NCBI GenBank assembly: GCA_030248215.1
Contig: JASANG010001923.1
Location: 2,501-66,500, forward strand
Length of the DNA stretch: 64,000 nucleotides
Source of the DNA: Enoplolaimus lenunculus
Taxonomy: Eukaryota; Nematoda; Enoplea; Enoplida; Thoracostomopsidae
Reading direction: 5' to 3'
Part shown: positions 19,591 through 34,700 of the stretch, piece after piece
Position numbering within the stretch: the stretch's first letter is position 1
Layout: the number at the start of each line of letters is the position of its first letter
Notes under the pieces: generated by a model
Database searches by the model: none
What the model was told of the DNA's origin: nothing
Seen by the model: only the letters and a program-made list of their open reading frames with translations
Program-made: the position numbers and the translations under genes

Positions 19591-19675
19591 ATGATGCAAC
19601 ACTTCACGAGGTTGAAACCAAATTGTTTCAAAAATATGAACCGCTTTCTTGCTTTATTGTTAGTACTGTATATCG
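19591..19675 (+). CDS. Receptor B exon 1: signal peptide
   Basis: ATGs at 19591, 19594 and 19636 are in frame. The inner one gives MNRFLALLLVLYI, a short hydrophobic signal core. The outer start adds MMQHFTRLKPNCFKN, unusual for a signal peptide, so 19636 is the likelier functional start. The donor is GTAAGT after phase 1 (G). Confidence 0.8.
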
Positions 19676-22600
19676 GTAAGTAATACAAAATTACACTCTA
19701 AAAACGAGAAAATAATTTTAAGTGCAAAGATGACTCTAAAATATCTCATTTGAAAGCAGGGTTGTTGGCTGGAAAAAATTACCGGAAAACATGGGTGTTT
19801 TCCATTTTTTCCATTTTTTCCAGAAAAAAATGGAAAAAATTCATTTTTTTTCTGGTCATAATTTTTTCCATAAAAAACAGCCCTGACTGAAAGCCTAAAT
19901 GTTAACGGTACATACGGTTTATGAGTCACCAAAAGTATAATCCACTTGCAATGTGTCAAGTCTTATTTGACAATACACCGTGCTAAATGAGAATGCAAAC
20001 AAGCCTGGCAAATCATCTCAAGTTTCAATGTGTGGCAGGGGCGGATTTAGTTAGTAAAGTAGCGGGTCCACAGCGTCGGTTAACAGTATTGAGTGAACGT
20101 CACATGACATCCGAGTTTTCCCACCGTCGAATCAACATGGGACAAACTGTGACCAGCCGGTGTCTGGTTCCAGCCCGAATCGCACATGGTAGCGGGGTTG
20201 TATTATGAATTTTAGGGATCGTATCTGTTCAACGCACCGTACTTCAATTTCCCTATCCCAACAAAGGCTATAAAATTACAAATTTCATGAGATTGATCAA
20301 AATTATAACCGCATATTTTTTAAGTTTCTGTTTGATTTTATTTTTAATGCTCCAACAAAAATATAATTGCCACAAATACAGTACATACAGGCAAATTGTG
20401 GTTTGCATTTCATACGCTGTTTTTTCAACTTGAACGTAAACATTTAAATTTTTGCTAATACTTCATTAAATCCAAAAGCTTGCTTTTCCGTGTTGGGTAT
20501 TATTTAATTTTAGTTTCACACTTGTACACACTATATTGGAGCGTAGACATTTCATTAGTTTACTGGCCAGTGTTACTTTAAGACGCGTAACAGTAGATTA
20601 AGCGTATTCCTAAGCATAAGCTTACGCCTAAGCGTTGCAAAAATGTGTTCCTAAGCCTAAGCCTAAGCGTAAGCCTAAGCCTAAGCCTAAGCAAAAAATG
20701 TAATCTAGAATCGAAATCTACTCTTTTGTAGACCCACCAGAATCCTGGACACCCCAAGTTACTCAAGATGCTTTGTGTCGGAAAGAGTAAATTTGTTACA
20801 GATGTCACCGGGACGACAGAGTATCATAACGGGTTTACAATCAACTCATGCTCGAGTGTTGCAACTGTGCAAGCATCGAGTCAGTCTGATTGTGAGTCGA
20901 ATTGCTCAGGTCATACGACATGCGATATATTTGCGTATATTTCAACGTCTCATGAGTGTTTTTTGTACGACATTCAAAGCGCCACTTGTTCGAATCCAGT
21001 GTTTACGTCTGCCGGGGCTGAATCGGTTGTTGGTGTATTGACGCTAAGTTCAAGTGAGTCTTGTATATTTGTTAGTCCAGTGCGTAGGGTCACAGTCCAA
21101 GTGGTGTGTAAAGTGTGTGAGGTGCTTCCCAAAGTTCATGGGAGTGGGCTCAAATTTCAAGCAAAGTGGCGTAGGGTCATAGTCAAAAATTCAGTGGCGT
21201 GTAAAGTGTGTGAGGGGCTTCCCAAAGTTCATGGGTGGGGTCTCAAAATTCAACCAAAAAGACAGCCGTCATTTTGGTATTTAAAAGATAAATTAAAACG
21301 TCAGTGCAAATAGTCTGTATTTGAAGTTTTGCCAAAAGCCTTTTTGGGGTCAGAACGTCCCTCCATTTGTTGGGCACGGTTTGACGTCAAAACCGCCATG
21401 AAACTGCAGAAAATAATTTCGTGAGAGTATAACGATATGACGACAATATTGTTTTGACGTGTAAGACCAAACAGGGGTTAATTTAAAGACTGTAAAAATA
21501 CCTTTTCCACGATTGTCTAAAAAGCTCAGAGATGGATATATCCGCCAATTTGTGTTGTCTTGTATATGCGCTCTCCGCCTATGTAGGAACAGAACACCCA
21601 TATGTCTTGAACTGCAACTCAAATATATCGGAAATTCGCGAGAAATTGCTCTATATTTTGTAAGCATCCATTATACACTTTTCATTATGTGCACATGCAA
21701 TATAATTTGTTGATCCATATAGTATGCGTGCTTGCAGTAAGCGTGCAACATGCAGTCGATGTTGAATACAGTGGAAATCAGCGTACCTTTGAGGTAGACT
21801 TCTAGTTTAAGAATACGAGTTTGAGAGTTCGAACCTGACCTGGGCCCTCATTTCGATTTACTTTAGTTACTAAACCGAATCTATATTGGCTGTAACATGT
21901 ACTGTATACTCCGCGTTGTGCTATTTTGTATTTCAGCTTGCGCAAACTGTGTGACAAATGACACTTACCGATGCACAGGACAACATTGGTTTCTGACCGC
22001 CGGATTCACAACTGCAGAATGTTGCGCCGTCTGTCGCCGCTTGGGCGTATCTGATTGTCAATCGTTCTCGTATAAAACTTCAAACAACGAATGCAGCTTT
22101 TATCGGGATAAATGCCCTATACAATATGGAGGCACATTTAAAGTCGGGCATGTTGGTTAGTGATGCTAAAATATTATTGCAGTTGTCAAGAACATAGACA
22201 AAATTACGTTTCTTGAGAGAATAAGTTATATTAGAGACATTTCCGAGCAGTGGCGGATCCAGGATCTCAAAATGGGGGGGCCAAAATTTCGCAGGTAATA
22301 TATAAACTTAGTTTTGAGCCACACACAAACCGCGAACTATTGCCACAAAATTGCTAAGTATATAATTTTTGTCGAGATGCTGTTGGGGGGCCACGGCCGG
22401 GGTGGCGGCCCCCCATGGATCCGCCATTGTTTCCGAGCGAACATAACAGACAAGGCAAAACACGGACAGATATTGGACGAATCCCGGGATCGAGTGCCCG
22501 ACAGACGCCAACGAAATGAAATTTTTTTACAATCAGTACAAAAATTACGTTCAATCTTTCGCTCGCGAGTATTTACTAGGATTTTCACTATTTTTGACTC

Positions 22601-24578
22601 TGATTACGTCAACGTTTTGCGTACGTCTAGTTATTTGCTCGCTTTGCCAGCTAAACATAACTGTACGTAGGGAAGCATGAGCCGACCATTCCAGACGCTA
22701 GACGACAAAGTCAACTTTAAAAACTCAACAGAAACCAAAAATTAAGTTTTTCACAACTTTGAATGTAAAAATATGTGTGACGTGTCTCGTTCGCGAATTT
22801 TTGTACATCGGTATAACATATATATACGAATGAAGAGAATGATTGGACCAAGTCAACATCACATATGATGGTACAAAACAAAGTTAATTTTAATCTAATG
22901 CCAATGGACCGATATTTGGTTTACGGAGCAAGTCCACGCAATCCAAAAGCAAACTTTGTTCAGAATGCGTCAAAAAATTGTTTATGATAAAATGGTAGGG
23001 CCCTTTACCTTACCACTTTTCCACCTTAGAAATTGGCATAAAATTAGCATACAGTAAAAATTGCGTTTCATAATATTCGAAAGCACCCCATCAGAAATTT
23101 CTGGATCTGCCACTGATTTTCGATCGCTTCGCTCGTTTAACTTTCCTCACTACGCACGGGTTCAAAACCAATTCTTAATAATTGTGCCTATGCTTAACCA
23201 TCAGTTGAAATTTGCGCTTACCGTTCGGGAACATTTGTAGGTTAAACAATTTTAAAGTTTTACCATTTTTTCGTAACGAGAAATAATGACTGACAATGGA
23301 CTCCCTTCTATTCTTAGGGTAAGGGCGTAATCTGAGGATACCGTAGATGCGTCACTAACATAAATAAACACCCATCGCCAGAAAATGATAGATCCGTCGC
23401 TGGATCCAAACATCGAATTCAGAGCATCTGCTGCAACAGCCGTAGAAGACAGCGAACGCCGTATGTATTCGGTAAAAATTTCCGTCCAGAAAACACAAAC
23501 GCGAACTTTGTTTCAGAATCATTTTCGTCAGATTTGGCAGCTAGTTTTATTAATGTTGTGGTTCTGAACAAAGTTAAAGTACACGTAATCAGAGCTAACT
23601 TGAGATGGTATTGTTCAGTCTTTCAGCTTGAAGAGTGCCGTATATCAAGGTTCATTTCAATTACCTTCAGCAATCAATAATATTTTTATAACTGAACATT
23701 TTCTAATTTTAGCCGATATGAACTGTGTCAGTAAGTTGGTTTTAACTATATCGACAATTTTAACTACTAGAGGTCTGAAATTGACCAAGTGATTTCGTTG
23801 CCGAAAACGCCTCAATGACCGCACATATTTTCGTTGCAAATGATCCGACTAAAATTGCTTTTTGTAAACACTGTGGACATTTAGGAGCATTGCATGCGTG
23901 GATCGTACAACTTATAGCGGCTGTGAGACTACTCTATTAAGAATAAAAAACCATATTTTTTGACAGCTTCAAGAATTTATCCAAATTAAAAATTATAATG
24001 GAACTTTACTGGTCCGACTCTGATTTTGGTTTAAAAAAATTGAGTTACGACTTCGATTCTGATTTCGGCCAGATATTGTTATCACTAGAACCCTGCGCGC
24101 ACGACATCGGATATGCAAACTGGTTTAATTTTTAAATTTCGTTACTTCGGGTTAGTAGCCATTTGCGAGTTCAGTCTTGTCGTAGATCTCTTAAGGCTTG
24201 TGGCTTTTCCTTTTCTTAAAAAGTAATTTATGTCAGGTTTATTTCAACAGTACACAAACGCCAAAATGATTTAGTATAAACATTTGTCGAAACGGAATGC
24301 TTGCAAGTATACAGTTGAATTGGACAACAGCGTCAAAACTGTTGCAGTTTCCAGGTTTTAGTAGTCATTTAGTTTCTTGTAATAACATATAAAGTCTTGT
24401 GTGGAAATATATTTCTAAACCATCACGTTTCAAAAAGCGCTTACATTTCTCGCTACACATATTCAACTGTTTGTTATGTTTTCTTATCGTTAGCAATTAC
24501 ATCAACATCATCATCATCAACAACAACAACTACCACCACCACAACAACAACTACAACAACAACAACGACGACGACAGC

Positions 24579-24648
<70 letters not shown>

Positions 24649-27600
24649 CCAACACCAACACCAACAACTACTACTACAACACCCACAGGAACAACAACCA
24701 CTGCAACCACAACAACAGCCGTAGCAACATCAGCAGCTGCAGTGGCCACAACGACAACAGCAGTGACAATTATTGCTACTGTGACGGATATACTGACTGT
24801 AAAAACTCTGACTACTGTTAACATAACAATTCCAACAACTGATGTTGTTGTCACTACTGCACCAAAAATAGGTAAAATTAATGAACAAAGCTTGAGTTAA
24901 AATTCATTTGAGTCCAGGTTGATAATTGGTTAATTTGATTTAAACGCCAAACAATGAATATTGTTTTTACGCAACGTCAGTGTGTGTTAACATTACTTTG
25001 TAGCTTCGCAAGTCCTTTAATACGTTACCAAATCATGATCAAGTTTAAATTACAAAACGGTATCGCAATGATTTATGTCGACATCGAATCAACATGGACA
25101 AAATGTGTTCAAACTACCCTAGTTATAACGTGAACCCCGCATAATACAAAGTGCTACAAAGCGCCACACTCTATGGATATTAACCTTTGATTATTTTGAA
25201 TAATCAGATAGTTTGTTTGGCCCATGTATAGAATACGGCCGGATCGCTTTCCGGAGATGCTATCTAAAAGAGTCAGTTTAAGCTTTAGACTATTTTTTTT
25301 GCCTAGGCTTAGACTTAGGCTTAGGCTTAGGCTTAGGAATAGGCTTATCCATACGCTTAGGCTTATGCTTAGACGTAGGCTTAGGCTGAGGCTTAGGAAT
25401 ACGCTTATACTACTGTTCCGGTCCTGTTCGATACATGGGCCGTTTGTTTTGCACAGCTTGCCGCATGCCCTCTATTTTAACTGAAATTTTACAAGCACAT
25501 CTTAGTCTCGACTTCCATACTCCACGTTTAGAACTGGATCATATTTAACTGAAACTTTGTTCAGAAAGTGTACAAGAACTTGTGCAACTGTTGAATTCAA
25601 TTTCAACCGACGACGGCAAACAAGTTCCACCAGTTGGCACAGGAACGACGAAAAGCCTCGATGCGCTCCCGCAAAAGTTAACGTTACCAAAAAGTGTGCC
25701 TCTGACCGAAGATGACATTCCAATACGTGAATATTATATACTGATTTATTCGTTTGAAATTTTGGCCGATGTATAGAACAGGGCCGGTACAGTAGTATAA
25801 GCATATCTCTAAGCCTATGCCTAAGCCTAAGCCTACGCTTAAGCCTAAGCCTAAGCCTGAGCAAGAAAATTAGTCTAAAGCTTAAACTGACTCTATAATA
25901 GCGCCTCCAGGAAAACGATCCGGCCCTGTTCTATACATGGGCTGAAATTTTTGAAAAACAAATGCATGCAACTATTTTAAACATTTCTACACATAAAACA
26001 TAATGCCTAGCGTATAAAACGGTTTACACAAGTTAATTTTGAAGTAGTTTAGTTGTGCCACAAGACAAAAATCAATTTGACATTCACAAGTTCTTAGAAT
26101 TTAGCTTCAAAACTTCATAAACACATGATGTTTCAACGATTTGATCGACGACTGTTTTGAGATCAGAATATGTGTTCAGAATGGCAACTTTTACAAAGCC
26201 GCTATAATAAAGCCTTTTGTGTCTTGTATTTGCAGAATATTGTCTTGTGCCATCAGAACTGTACAACGGTACGGTACATTTACCTTCGCTTGATGGACAA
26301 CAAATGCGCAATGATACACATTATATGATCCGCCAAGAAGAATATGTTCGTTTTGAGTGTATTGAAGGCAATGAAATGAAAGGATTGAGCGTATTACAAT
26401 GCGCAACTGACGGAACTTTTAATCATCCGTTTCCGACTTGCTGTAAGACACTCATTTCTTAATTATTTATTTTTCTAATTTATCCCTTAGAGTCGCGTTA
26501 TACTTGTCGTGCGGCGCCGTCCGTCGCCGTTTGTCACCATACCGCGTTGTATTGATATTTGTGTGCGAGTAAATTTACATACGATACCACACTGTGACGG
26601 ACGGCGCTGAACGTTTATCAAAAGTCTAACGCCATCGTTACCTTTCTCGTTTCAGACAAATGTTTCTTCTAACAATTCTATTAGATATTGAATACATTTT
26701 TCAATTTGGAACTAGCGAACAATACAAATTTTAAAACGTTGACGATTGGCATTTTCATACAAGATACGCGATATAAATTAAAAAAAATTGGTAAAGGTGC
26801 TAGAAAACTTGTGCAATAGATACTTGACCATTGCTAACCCTAAACAACACTTAGTTCTAGTGCTTAATTGCTGGATTTGCTGCATAATTATTTTTCGTAT
26901 TTATTCTATCGTAACTATGTTCACCGCAAAAACTGAAACACTGCACTCAAAAGTGTTATAAGATGCTATAGCGTTACAAATATTGCAACAGTTGCGACTG
27001 GTTTTGTACAGTAGCGAATCCAGGATTTCAAAATGGGGGGAGGGGCAAAATTTCACAGGTAATAAACTAATTTTTTCACCCACACACAAACCACGAACTA
27101 TTGCCATAAAACTGCTATATAATTTTTGTCGAGATGCTGTTGGGGGGCCACGGCCGGGGTGGGCCCCCATGGATCCGCCATTGGTTTTGTATACTCTTTA
27201 AAGGATAACAGGGTCTAGAATGTTCGATGACTGCTCTCAGTAGACACACTGGAAATGTAGTTGATTATGCGCTGGTAACATAATTGAAAACTATTATTAG
27301 AATCATCTTTGAAATAAAATTGTACACCGTATTATGGTAATTATAAACTATGTATTTCAGCGTTTCGATATCCTAAAGAGGTAAGTAATCTAGCAAGAGT
27401 GGATGATTTAACAACAATGTACAACATTCTGATTTCGCGTGGATGCAAAATGTATCAGCACTTGTTGTGTGTTTGGCCTACCCCTCTTATTTAGGGGATG
27501 GGTCGATATTACTGGAAGCATGCAATATAGCGTTTTCAAAGTATGATCCGAGCAGCCAACTAAATGTTTAAACACTCAAAGTGAAGACAATTTTTCAGCT

Positions 27601-30600
27601 GTACCTCCATATAAGCGCGGGAGGCCAAAAACGCAACGTGCGCTGGGTACATTTTTCAGTACATTGAAAGTACCTAGTTGCAGACACTTGTTAAATATCA
27701 TGCACTATTATTTATACCAAGAGTTGATGATAGTTCTTAGACACATGCATGGGCGGGTCATATTATCATAACCGCTCCAGCTTTTTACAAGAGACCCAAA
27801 AGACCTATAAGAAACGTATTATATGTTTATGTTTTAATGATTTTGTTTAACCCCTTCTCACATTGAGTTGCCTATAGGCAACTCAGCGCACTGTATATAC
27901 GATAAATAATATATATCCCACTGTGTTTAACAATTTCAACACGTATACATAATACTAAATCACCACAAGACGTGAGAACCCCTCGGGCTCGAGCGTCAAG
28001 CTCATATAGCTGAGTGGTGATGGTATACGCCTCCCACTGCAGTCACTGGAGTTCGAATCCTAGCATAAAAGTAGGTCTCAGGGGAAATAGAAAATATTCA
28101 TGTGAGAAAGGGTTAAATTCTTTTGTCGCCACTATAACCTTGGAACCACAGTCCCTGAGGTCGGAGCAGGTACCGTCCAAATATGAACTCTGCTGTACAG
28201 AATTTAAAAACACTCGTTGTTATTTTGCTCGCAAAGTATCCAATCATTTATATTGGATTTAAAGAAATCCTACATACTTTCTTCAAACAGCCAATACTCG
28301 CTTCGGAAAAAACTTCCATGGTTTAAATGGATGGGGTTCAGGTAAAAACGCGCGGTGCATACGTTCTGATTAGCATGATTCAGTTGCAAACAAAGATAAA
28401 TACGTCCTTGAAATCACAACGTAAATATTTAAAACGTCGTGCGCGTTTTATGCTTATACACAATTTAGCAATCAAAACTCATTTAACGATGGTAGATATA
28501 TACAAGAGTGGCAGTAAGCAATTATTAACAGAGTGCAACGCAAATTGTTGCATGTGACTCCTGTTCATTTGTCGTTATACTTTTTACAGCAACCGTATTC
28601 TCCTGCGGTGACGTTTGTAATGAAGAGTGTTCAAGTGCTCGGATGTATATGGATTATTGTTATTCTTTCATGCTGTTTGATAACATTTTTTCTCTTCAGG
28701 TACGCAAGTTTCGGATTAAAACACGCTATCATATCTGAAATTTTGACAAGATTTGAAGCGTTAATTGCTGCAGATTTTATTCGTTGATTACTGCATGATT
28801 TTTTAACAGAATGACTCAACAAAACTTTTTAAAAATAGATATTTTTAAAATTGGAAACAGTTTTTAATTTTTCTAAGACTTTCGATTACAGGAACGCTTT
28901 TCTATGACATTAAATTTCTTTTGGGTACTTGTTTGCTTTTCCGAAATTACACAGCGACTAAAATCAGTAAAATCTGTTTTAACGTTATCCTTTCAGTTAG
29001 GCATATACTTAATTAAGCCCTATTCACGCGTGCAAATTTTTGCTGCCAGAACTTGCAACTGTAAATTGTATGTGCAGTTTTTCATCAGCTAATGAGAAAA
29101 CGGCTGCAATAAATTCAGTGAACTTCAACGGTTGTTCACACCTGTGAACAAAATTCGCAGCTATGATTTTTAACAAATGATTTGCAGCTGCAAGTTTTTC
29201 GAACTGGATTTTGGAGAAAACTTTCAAGTGCAAGTTGCAGCTACAAATTCTCGCAGCAAAAGCTTGCACGTCTGAATAGGACTTAACGCATTGAGGCTTA
29301 GGCAAATGTAAACAGCAATTTGAGTGAGAAAACTTTGCCTTCTGTCAATAAACACTAGTGTGGCGGTAAGTAGAAGCGCATACTTTTATTCAGTTTTATA
29401 TGTTAAAGCATAAATCTACGTTAAGTCTATAATTTGATCTTGTCAAAATAAAAACTGTAAGTTATTAACCCCTTCTCACATTGAGTTTCCTATAGGCAAC
29501 TCAGCGCAGTGTAAATACGTTAAATAATATATATCGCACCGCGTTTAACAATTGCAACATGTATACACAGTACTAAATCACCACAAGACGTGAGAGACCC
29601 CTCGGGCTCGAGCGCCAAGCTCCTATAGCTGAGTGGTGATGGTATACGCCTCCCACTACAGTCACTGGAGTTCGAATCCTAGCATAAAAGTAGGTCTCAG
29701 TGGAAATAGAAAATATTCATGTGAGAAAGGGTTAATATAAAAAACAGCAAAAACTATACAATCTATATTTTGAACCAACTGTTGTCTATAACAGCACTCG
29801 GCTGCGCAGCTAAAACTAGGATTTGTTGTTCGAATTTAGAATATTTTAGAATATTTCATCCTGAACGTATTTTACAAATGGGCGAAGAACTGTCGTTGCT
29901 GCTGGCTCATGTGCTAATATTAACTCTGTTAATACCGAAAGAAGAACTGACTGTGGTATAAAGTTAATGTTGGTTCAACAATTAGGCTTTGCAACTTTCA
30001 GTAAACAATTAAATTGCTTGTCAGGCCAGGTGTAGCGAACGAAAAAAATTTCTTAGGGTTTAACGAGCGATACAATTAATGTTATACGGTTGGGAAAATG
30101 AGTATTTTTCTAAACTTTTTTAAATTTCGCTAGTTCAGGACGGGTCGAATTTATTCCTTCATAAAATAAGAAATGTCTGCATTCGCCATTGAACCACTGA
30201 TTCTGGGCTGTTTTTGCGTAAACTAATTTTAGAAACGAAATCTGATGAATTGCCAGTTTGATGTAAAAACGACCCATGGTACTTTGATACGCGTACCATT
30301 TTGTTCCGCGGAACTCTATTAGACAGAGCTTAAACCTTTAGGCTAGTTTTTTGCTCACGTTTAGGCTTAAGCCATGTAGTTTAAGTTTGTATGGGCTTAT
30401 CCGCACGCCAAAGCGGCGGTTTAGGCTTTAGACGTAAGCTTACTAAAATATGCTTATACTACTGTTACGCCCGACAAACTACCACCTTTGACTAAAACCA
30501 AACAAAATATTATGTTTCGTTCAGGACAGAAACCATTCGGTTTCCGAGGTTTTGGCAAAAAATATTGATTTTTTTACAAATTTCAGAAAATCGAACCACC

Positions 30601-31716
30601 ATGCGAAATGGTTGGCATCGCAATACAATTTGCATTCATCGCAAATGCAGCATTTACAGTCCTCGAAGCATATAACAGTCTGAGTATAATGCTTAACGTC
30701 ATTACAGTGAAACGATTGTTAACGCGAAAGAAAAACATACTGTTGGCGTTAGGTACACGATTGTTGAGCATCCGCACAGGACGTCCTGGTGGAGAGCAAA
30801 CTTTATTATTTTATCCTAAAACAGAAACAGTTAAAATAAGTACAATGAATGAAGAATTTTGTTCAGTTTTTAAAAGAATTGTCTTATGAAAGACTTCAAG
30901 GTTACCGTTATAAATTGTAAAAAGTGTTGGCAATTGCACCGAAAACGCTAATATTTTGAATACTTTTGCATATTTTATCTCAACAAGTTCAAAAAATATA
31001 TCCCATATTTATCCTTTAGCTAAAGCAAATATTCGAATTTTCCAACTGAACGACCAATATTTTCTAAATTCAAAACATAACCGCTACTATCTGCATGATG
31101 ATCATAAACTTGCATTCAATAACTGAGTGATACGTGCATTTTAAGGTTTATCTGCTGGTGTTACCGGGATTGCAGCAGTAGCGTCATACGGAATGTACAA
31201 GTCCGACTTTTCGTGAGTTTCTTGTTGGACATTTTTATCAAATTTTCGACGCCATACATAATAAATATTAAACTCTGGCCATTGTATTAATCTATGGAAA
31301 CTTTTGACGTCAAAATTATTAATTATAACTCTCAACCAGTGGTAAGATTTTTGACCAGCTTCAATGCCACAAAAATTCGGTCGCCAGGATTGGATATTCG
31401 GATATATTAAAGCCTGAAATTGCTACAAAACGATAAGTATACGCTTTCAAGCTTCAGAATAATCTGTTAGATAATGAACCATGTTCGCTTCGTGGTCTTT
31501 TTTCGCAAAGCAAGTTTTAAATAAGATTTTAGCTTTCAGAAATGAAATCATGGTTGCATCATCTGTCAGTCATCAGTGACACACCCAACGCTTCAGTTCG
31601 GTGCGATGATAATCATAGAAGCCTGCTGTTGTTGTTGTTGTTGTTGTGGTTGTTGTTGTTGTTGTTGTTGGTGTTGTTGTTGGTGTTGTTGTTTTTGTTG
31701 TTGTTGCTGCTGTTGT

Positions 31717-31750
<34 letters not shown>

Positions 31751-34700
31751 TTTGTTGTTGTTGTTGTTTTTGTTGTTGTTGTTGGTGTTGTTGTTGGTGT
31801 TGTTGTTGTTGTTGCTGTTGTTTTTGTTGTTGTTGCTGCTGTTGTTGTTGTTGTTGCTGCTGTTGTTATTTTAAGCATAATTATTCTCTATTTTATCAAT
31901 TCAAACTTTATTTGGCTTCCAGTTTTTGTGTCGTGATTTGACGAAAACACAACATGTCCAGTATTAAAACACAGAACTTGTGCTGCGAAAATGTTTTACC
32001 TTTGTTTCGACTACAACTAAAACCAGGGTGCAACCGGATTTCCGGTTCCAAAAAACCGTACGAGACGAGTATTTTAAGCGAAACTGTGCCCAAAAATTAG
32101 TTTTTTGTACAGTTCGCTTGAACTTCCCGTTTCTTATGCGCCTGCTTCAAATGTAGACGTATTTGACGGCACGGCTACACTTCTGCAACGTTTAAATACG
32201 TTCCGATATGCAGGCCCCTATAGTCAACTTGGGAAGTAAAAGTATGTATTCTCTAGTTTACAGGTTCAGAAAGCAAAACAAGCGTTTTGCACTGAAATGT
32301 TTTAACGCAAGAATTTATGTTTTTTCACATTTCAACCCTTTCCTGCATAGATTCTATACTGCAAGCAACTAAACTGCAAACTGCGTTCGCGAGTTGTGAT
32401 GCACAACTCGCAGTGTTGTAAAAAAATTATTACTCGTATACACAGTACAACATCTTCAAACAACATGTGAACCACCTCGGTTTCGAGTGTTAAGCTCTTA
32501 TGGTTTAGCAATGATGGCCCATGTTATTTTAAGGGGCGTCCAAGTTTCTAATGGGTCTATAAACGAGTACGTTTAGATTCTAGATTACATTTTTTTCCTT
32601 AGGCTTAGGCTTAGGCTTACGCTTAGGCCTAGCAACTCATTTTTGCAACGCTTATGCTTAGGCTTAGCCTCTGGAATACGCTTAATCTACTGTTACGCCC
32701 TTTAAAGCAACATTTTGGCCGCAATGTAGTAAACATCTCCAATCCAAGAGTATTGGAGTTCAAATACAAAGCGTGTAGAGTTCAGACGAATCGGAAACTG
32801 TTCGTGCTGGAAACAATATAAATGTTGTTTCAGGTGTTGGATAAATTATTCGTCGACTGTCACGTACCTTGGATGTATCGTCCCGGTTGCAATGTTATCA
32901 ATAATTGCGTTTATTTTCGCTGAATCAGCCGGAATGCATCGCGCAGAAAAAACACTCCCTCTTCAGCAAAAAGGATTGTCATTGAGTGCAGCGTAAGAAA
33001 AATACACTGTATGGATGATGAAGCATAGTAGTTCAGTATACTTCTATGCTCACTTGAAGGCTGGCAATCGTCCAAATTTTCTTCTTAATAGTAACCATCA
33101 TTCCACTGTATGGATGATGAAGCATAGTAGTTCAGTATACTTCTATGCTCACTTGAAGGCTGGCAATCGTCCAAATTTTCTTCTTAATAGTAACCATCAT
33201 TCCACTGTATGGATGATGAAGCATAGTAGTTCAGTATACTTCTATGCTCACTTGAAGGCTGGCAATCGTCCAAATTTTCTTCTTAATAGTAACCATCATT
33301 CCACTGTATGGATGATGAAGCATAGTAGTTCAGTACACTTCTATGCTCACTTGAAGCTGGCAATCGTCCAAATTTTGCAATATTCTTAATAGTAACCATC
33401 ATTCCTTATGTATGTTTAGTAGAAAACGGTGATAACAGCACGATCGCAGTAAAATTAATTATTGGTATTTGCCCTAAATAGAAATCGGAGTTCAGCTTTA
33501 TTCTTAGCTGATTTTTATTTATACTTCGTTACACAGCATGCGCTTACTACGACATTTCAGGCGTAACCCGTACAGTCTGCAAACCCAGGTTTAATCGTAT
33601 ACGCTTTCAGTGACAGATCGAGAAATTCCTAGCGTGGGTGTAAAATTTATTAGGAAAATTGTTAGGGAGCGAAGCGCGGGAGGAGCGAAACCAAATGTTG
33701 GCGGCATAAAAGTAAATTTTGTTGGCGGCATAAAGGTAAAAATTTGTAACGTAGAGAGCATTTGCCATTACCGTAAAAATGTTCTAGTGAATCGGGGCGT
33801 GCGGCTAACTCCCACTTCCTGTTTGGATCTGCTCCTGGATGCGATAAAATAAACAAAAATGCAGGTTACTTTAGCTGGCTTCTGCTGTCGCAGGATATGG
33901 TCGGTATTTTAAATATAAATAATGAAAATAATCCTATAATGTTGGCCGTAATTGGAACATGAATTTTGTCAAAATTTCAGCCAGATTCAAAATTCTATTG
34001 CAACCTTGACATAAAAGTATTTTTAATTCTGATATATTTGACGATAGTCTTAAAACTGGCGAATTGCAATAAAGTTGCGCGCATGTGAATAGTACACACT
34101 GGCTTGGTTTCTAAAACTCCACTTAAATACTTAACCAATATATTGTTTTTAAAAACGTACTTAAATTAGAGAAATACTTAAGTCGGTGACTAAATTTCAT
34201 GTATTGCAAATTAACCGTTCAAGCATACTAACTTTTTGTAATTGAAAATGTACTCGATGTGCCAACTTAATATAAAGCAAAACTATTACTTCCTTGTTTT
34301 GACAATGGCTGACATTTGGCGTTTATTTGTATTTGCTTTAAAATTTAAGTATTTGTTTGAAATTTCGATTGCCATAATCAATTACTTAAGCAACATTTAA
34401 ATCATGGCCGGAGCAGCGAACCACCCCATACACCACGAACCGGTTGAAACAAAAACCGCTTAAGTTTTAAAATCCGTCTGGCTTTCAGGAGCCCCTACCC
34501 CTGCCTGATGCTCCGGCACTGATTTAAATAAATACTTAAGTAAGATTTCAGAAACAAAGCTAATGTATAGCAACCAGAGATTCGAATGGGTCACACTGCA
34601 CTACCACTTTCCTACCGTAACCGTGGGTAGTAGTTGGCTCAAGAACTATGTAACCAACGATCCATAATCAAATTTGCTAATTACGGAAGAGTTTTCTCAC

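Noticed and set aside
22314-22670. 118-codon plus frame and overlapping minus frames near 22.3-22.6 kb
   Set aside because: They overlap the hAT-like MITE, whose GC-rich ends create open frames. No splice support.
24474-24854. Minus-strand poly-Val frame and an Asn-rich plus frame over 24.4-24.9 kb
   Set aside because: Shadows of the Thr-rich exon of receptor B, whose phase fits both neighbouring exons.
33015-33389. 124-codon tandem-repeat protein
   Set aside because: 99-bp repeat in an intron, frame open only because the unit is a multiple of three.
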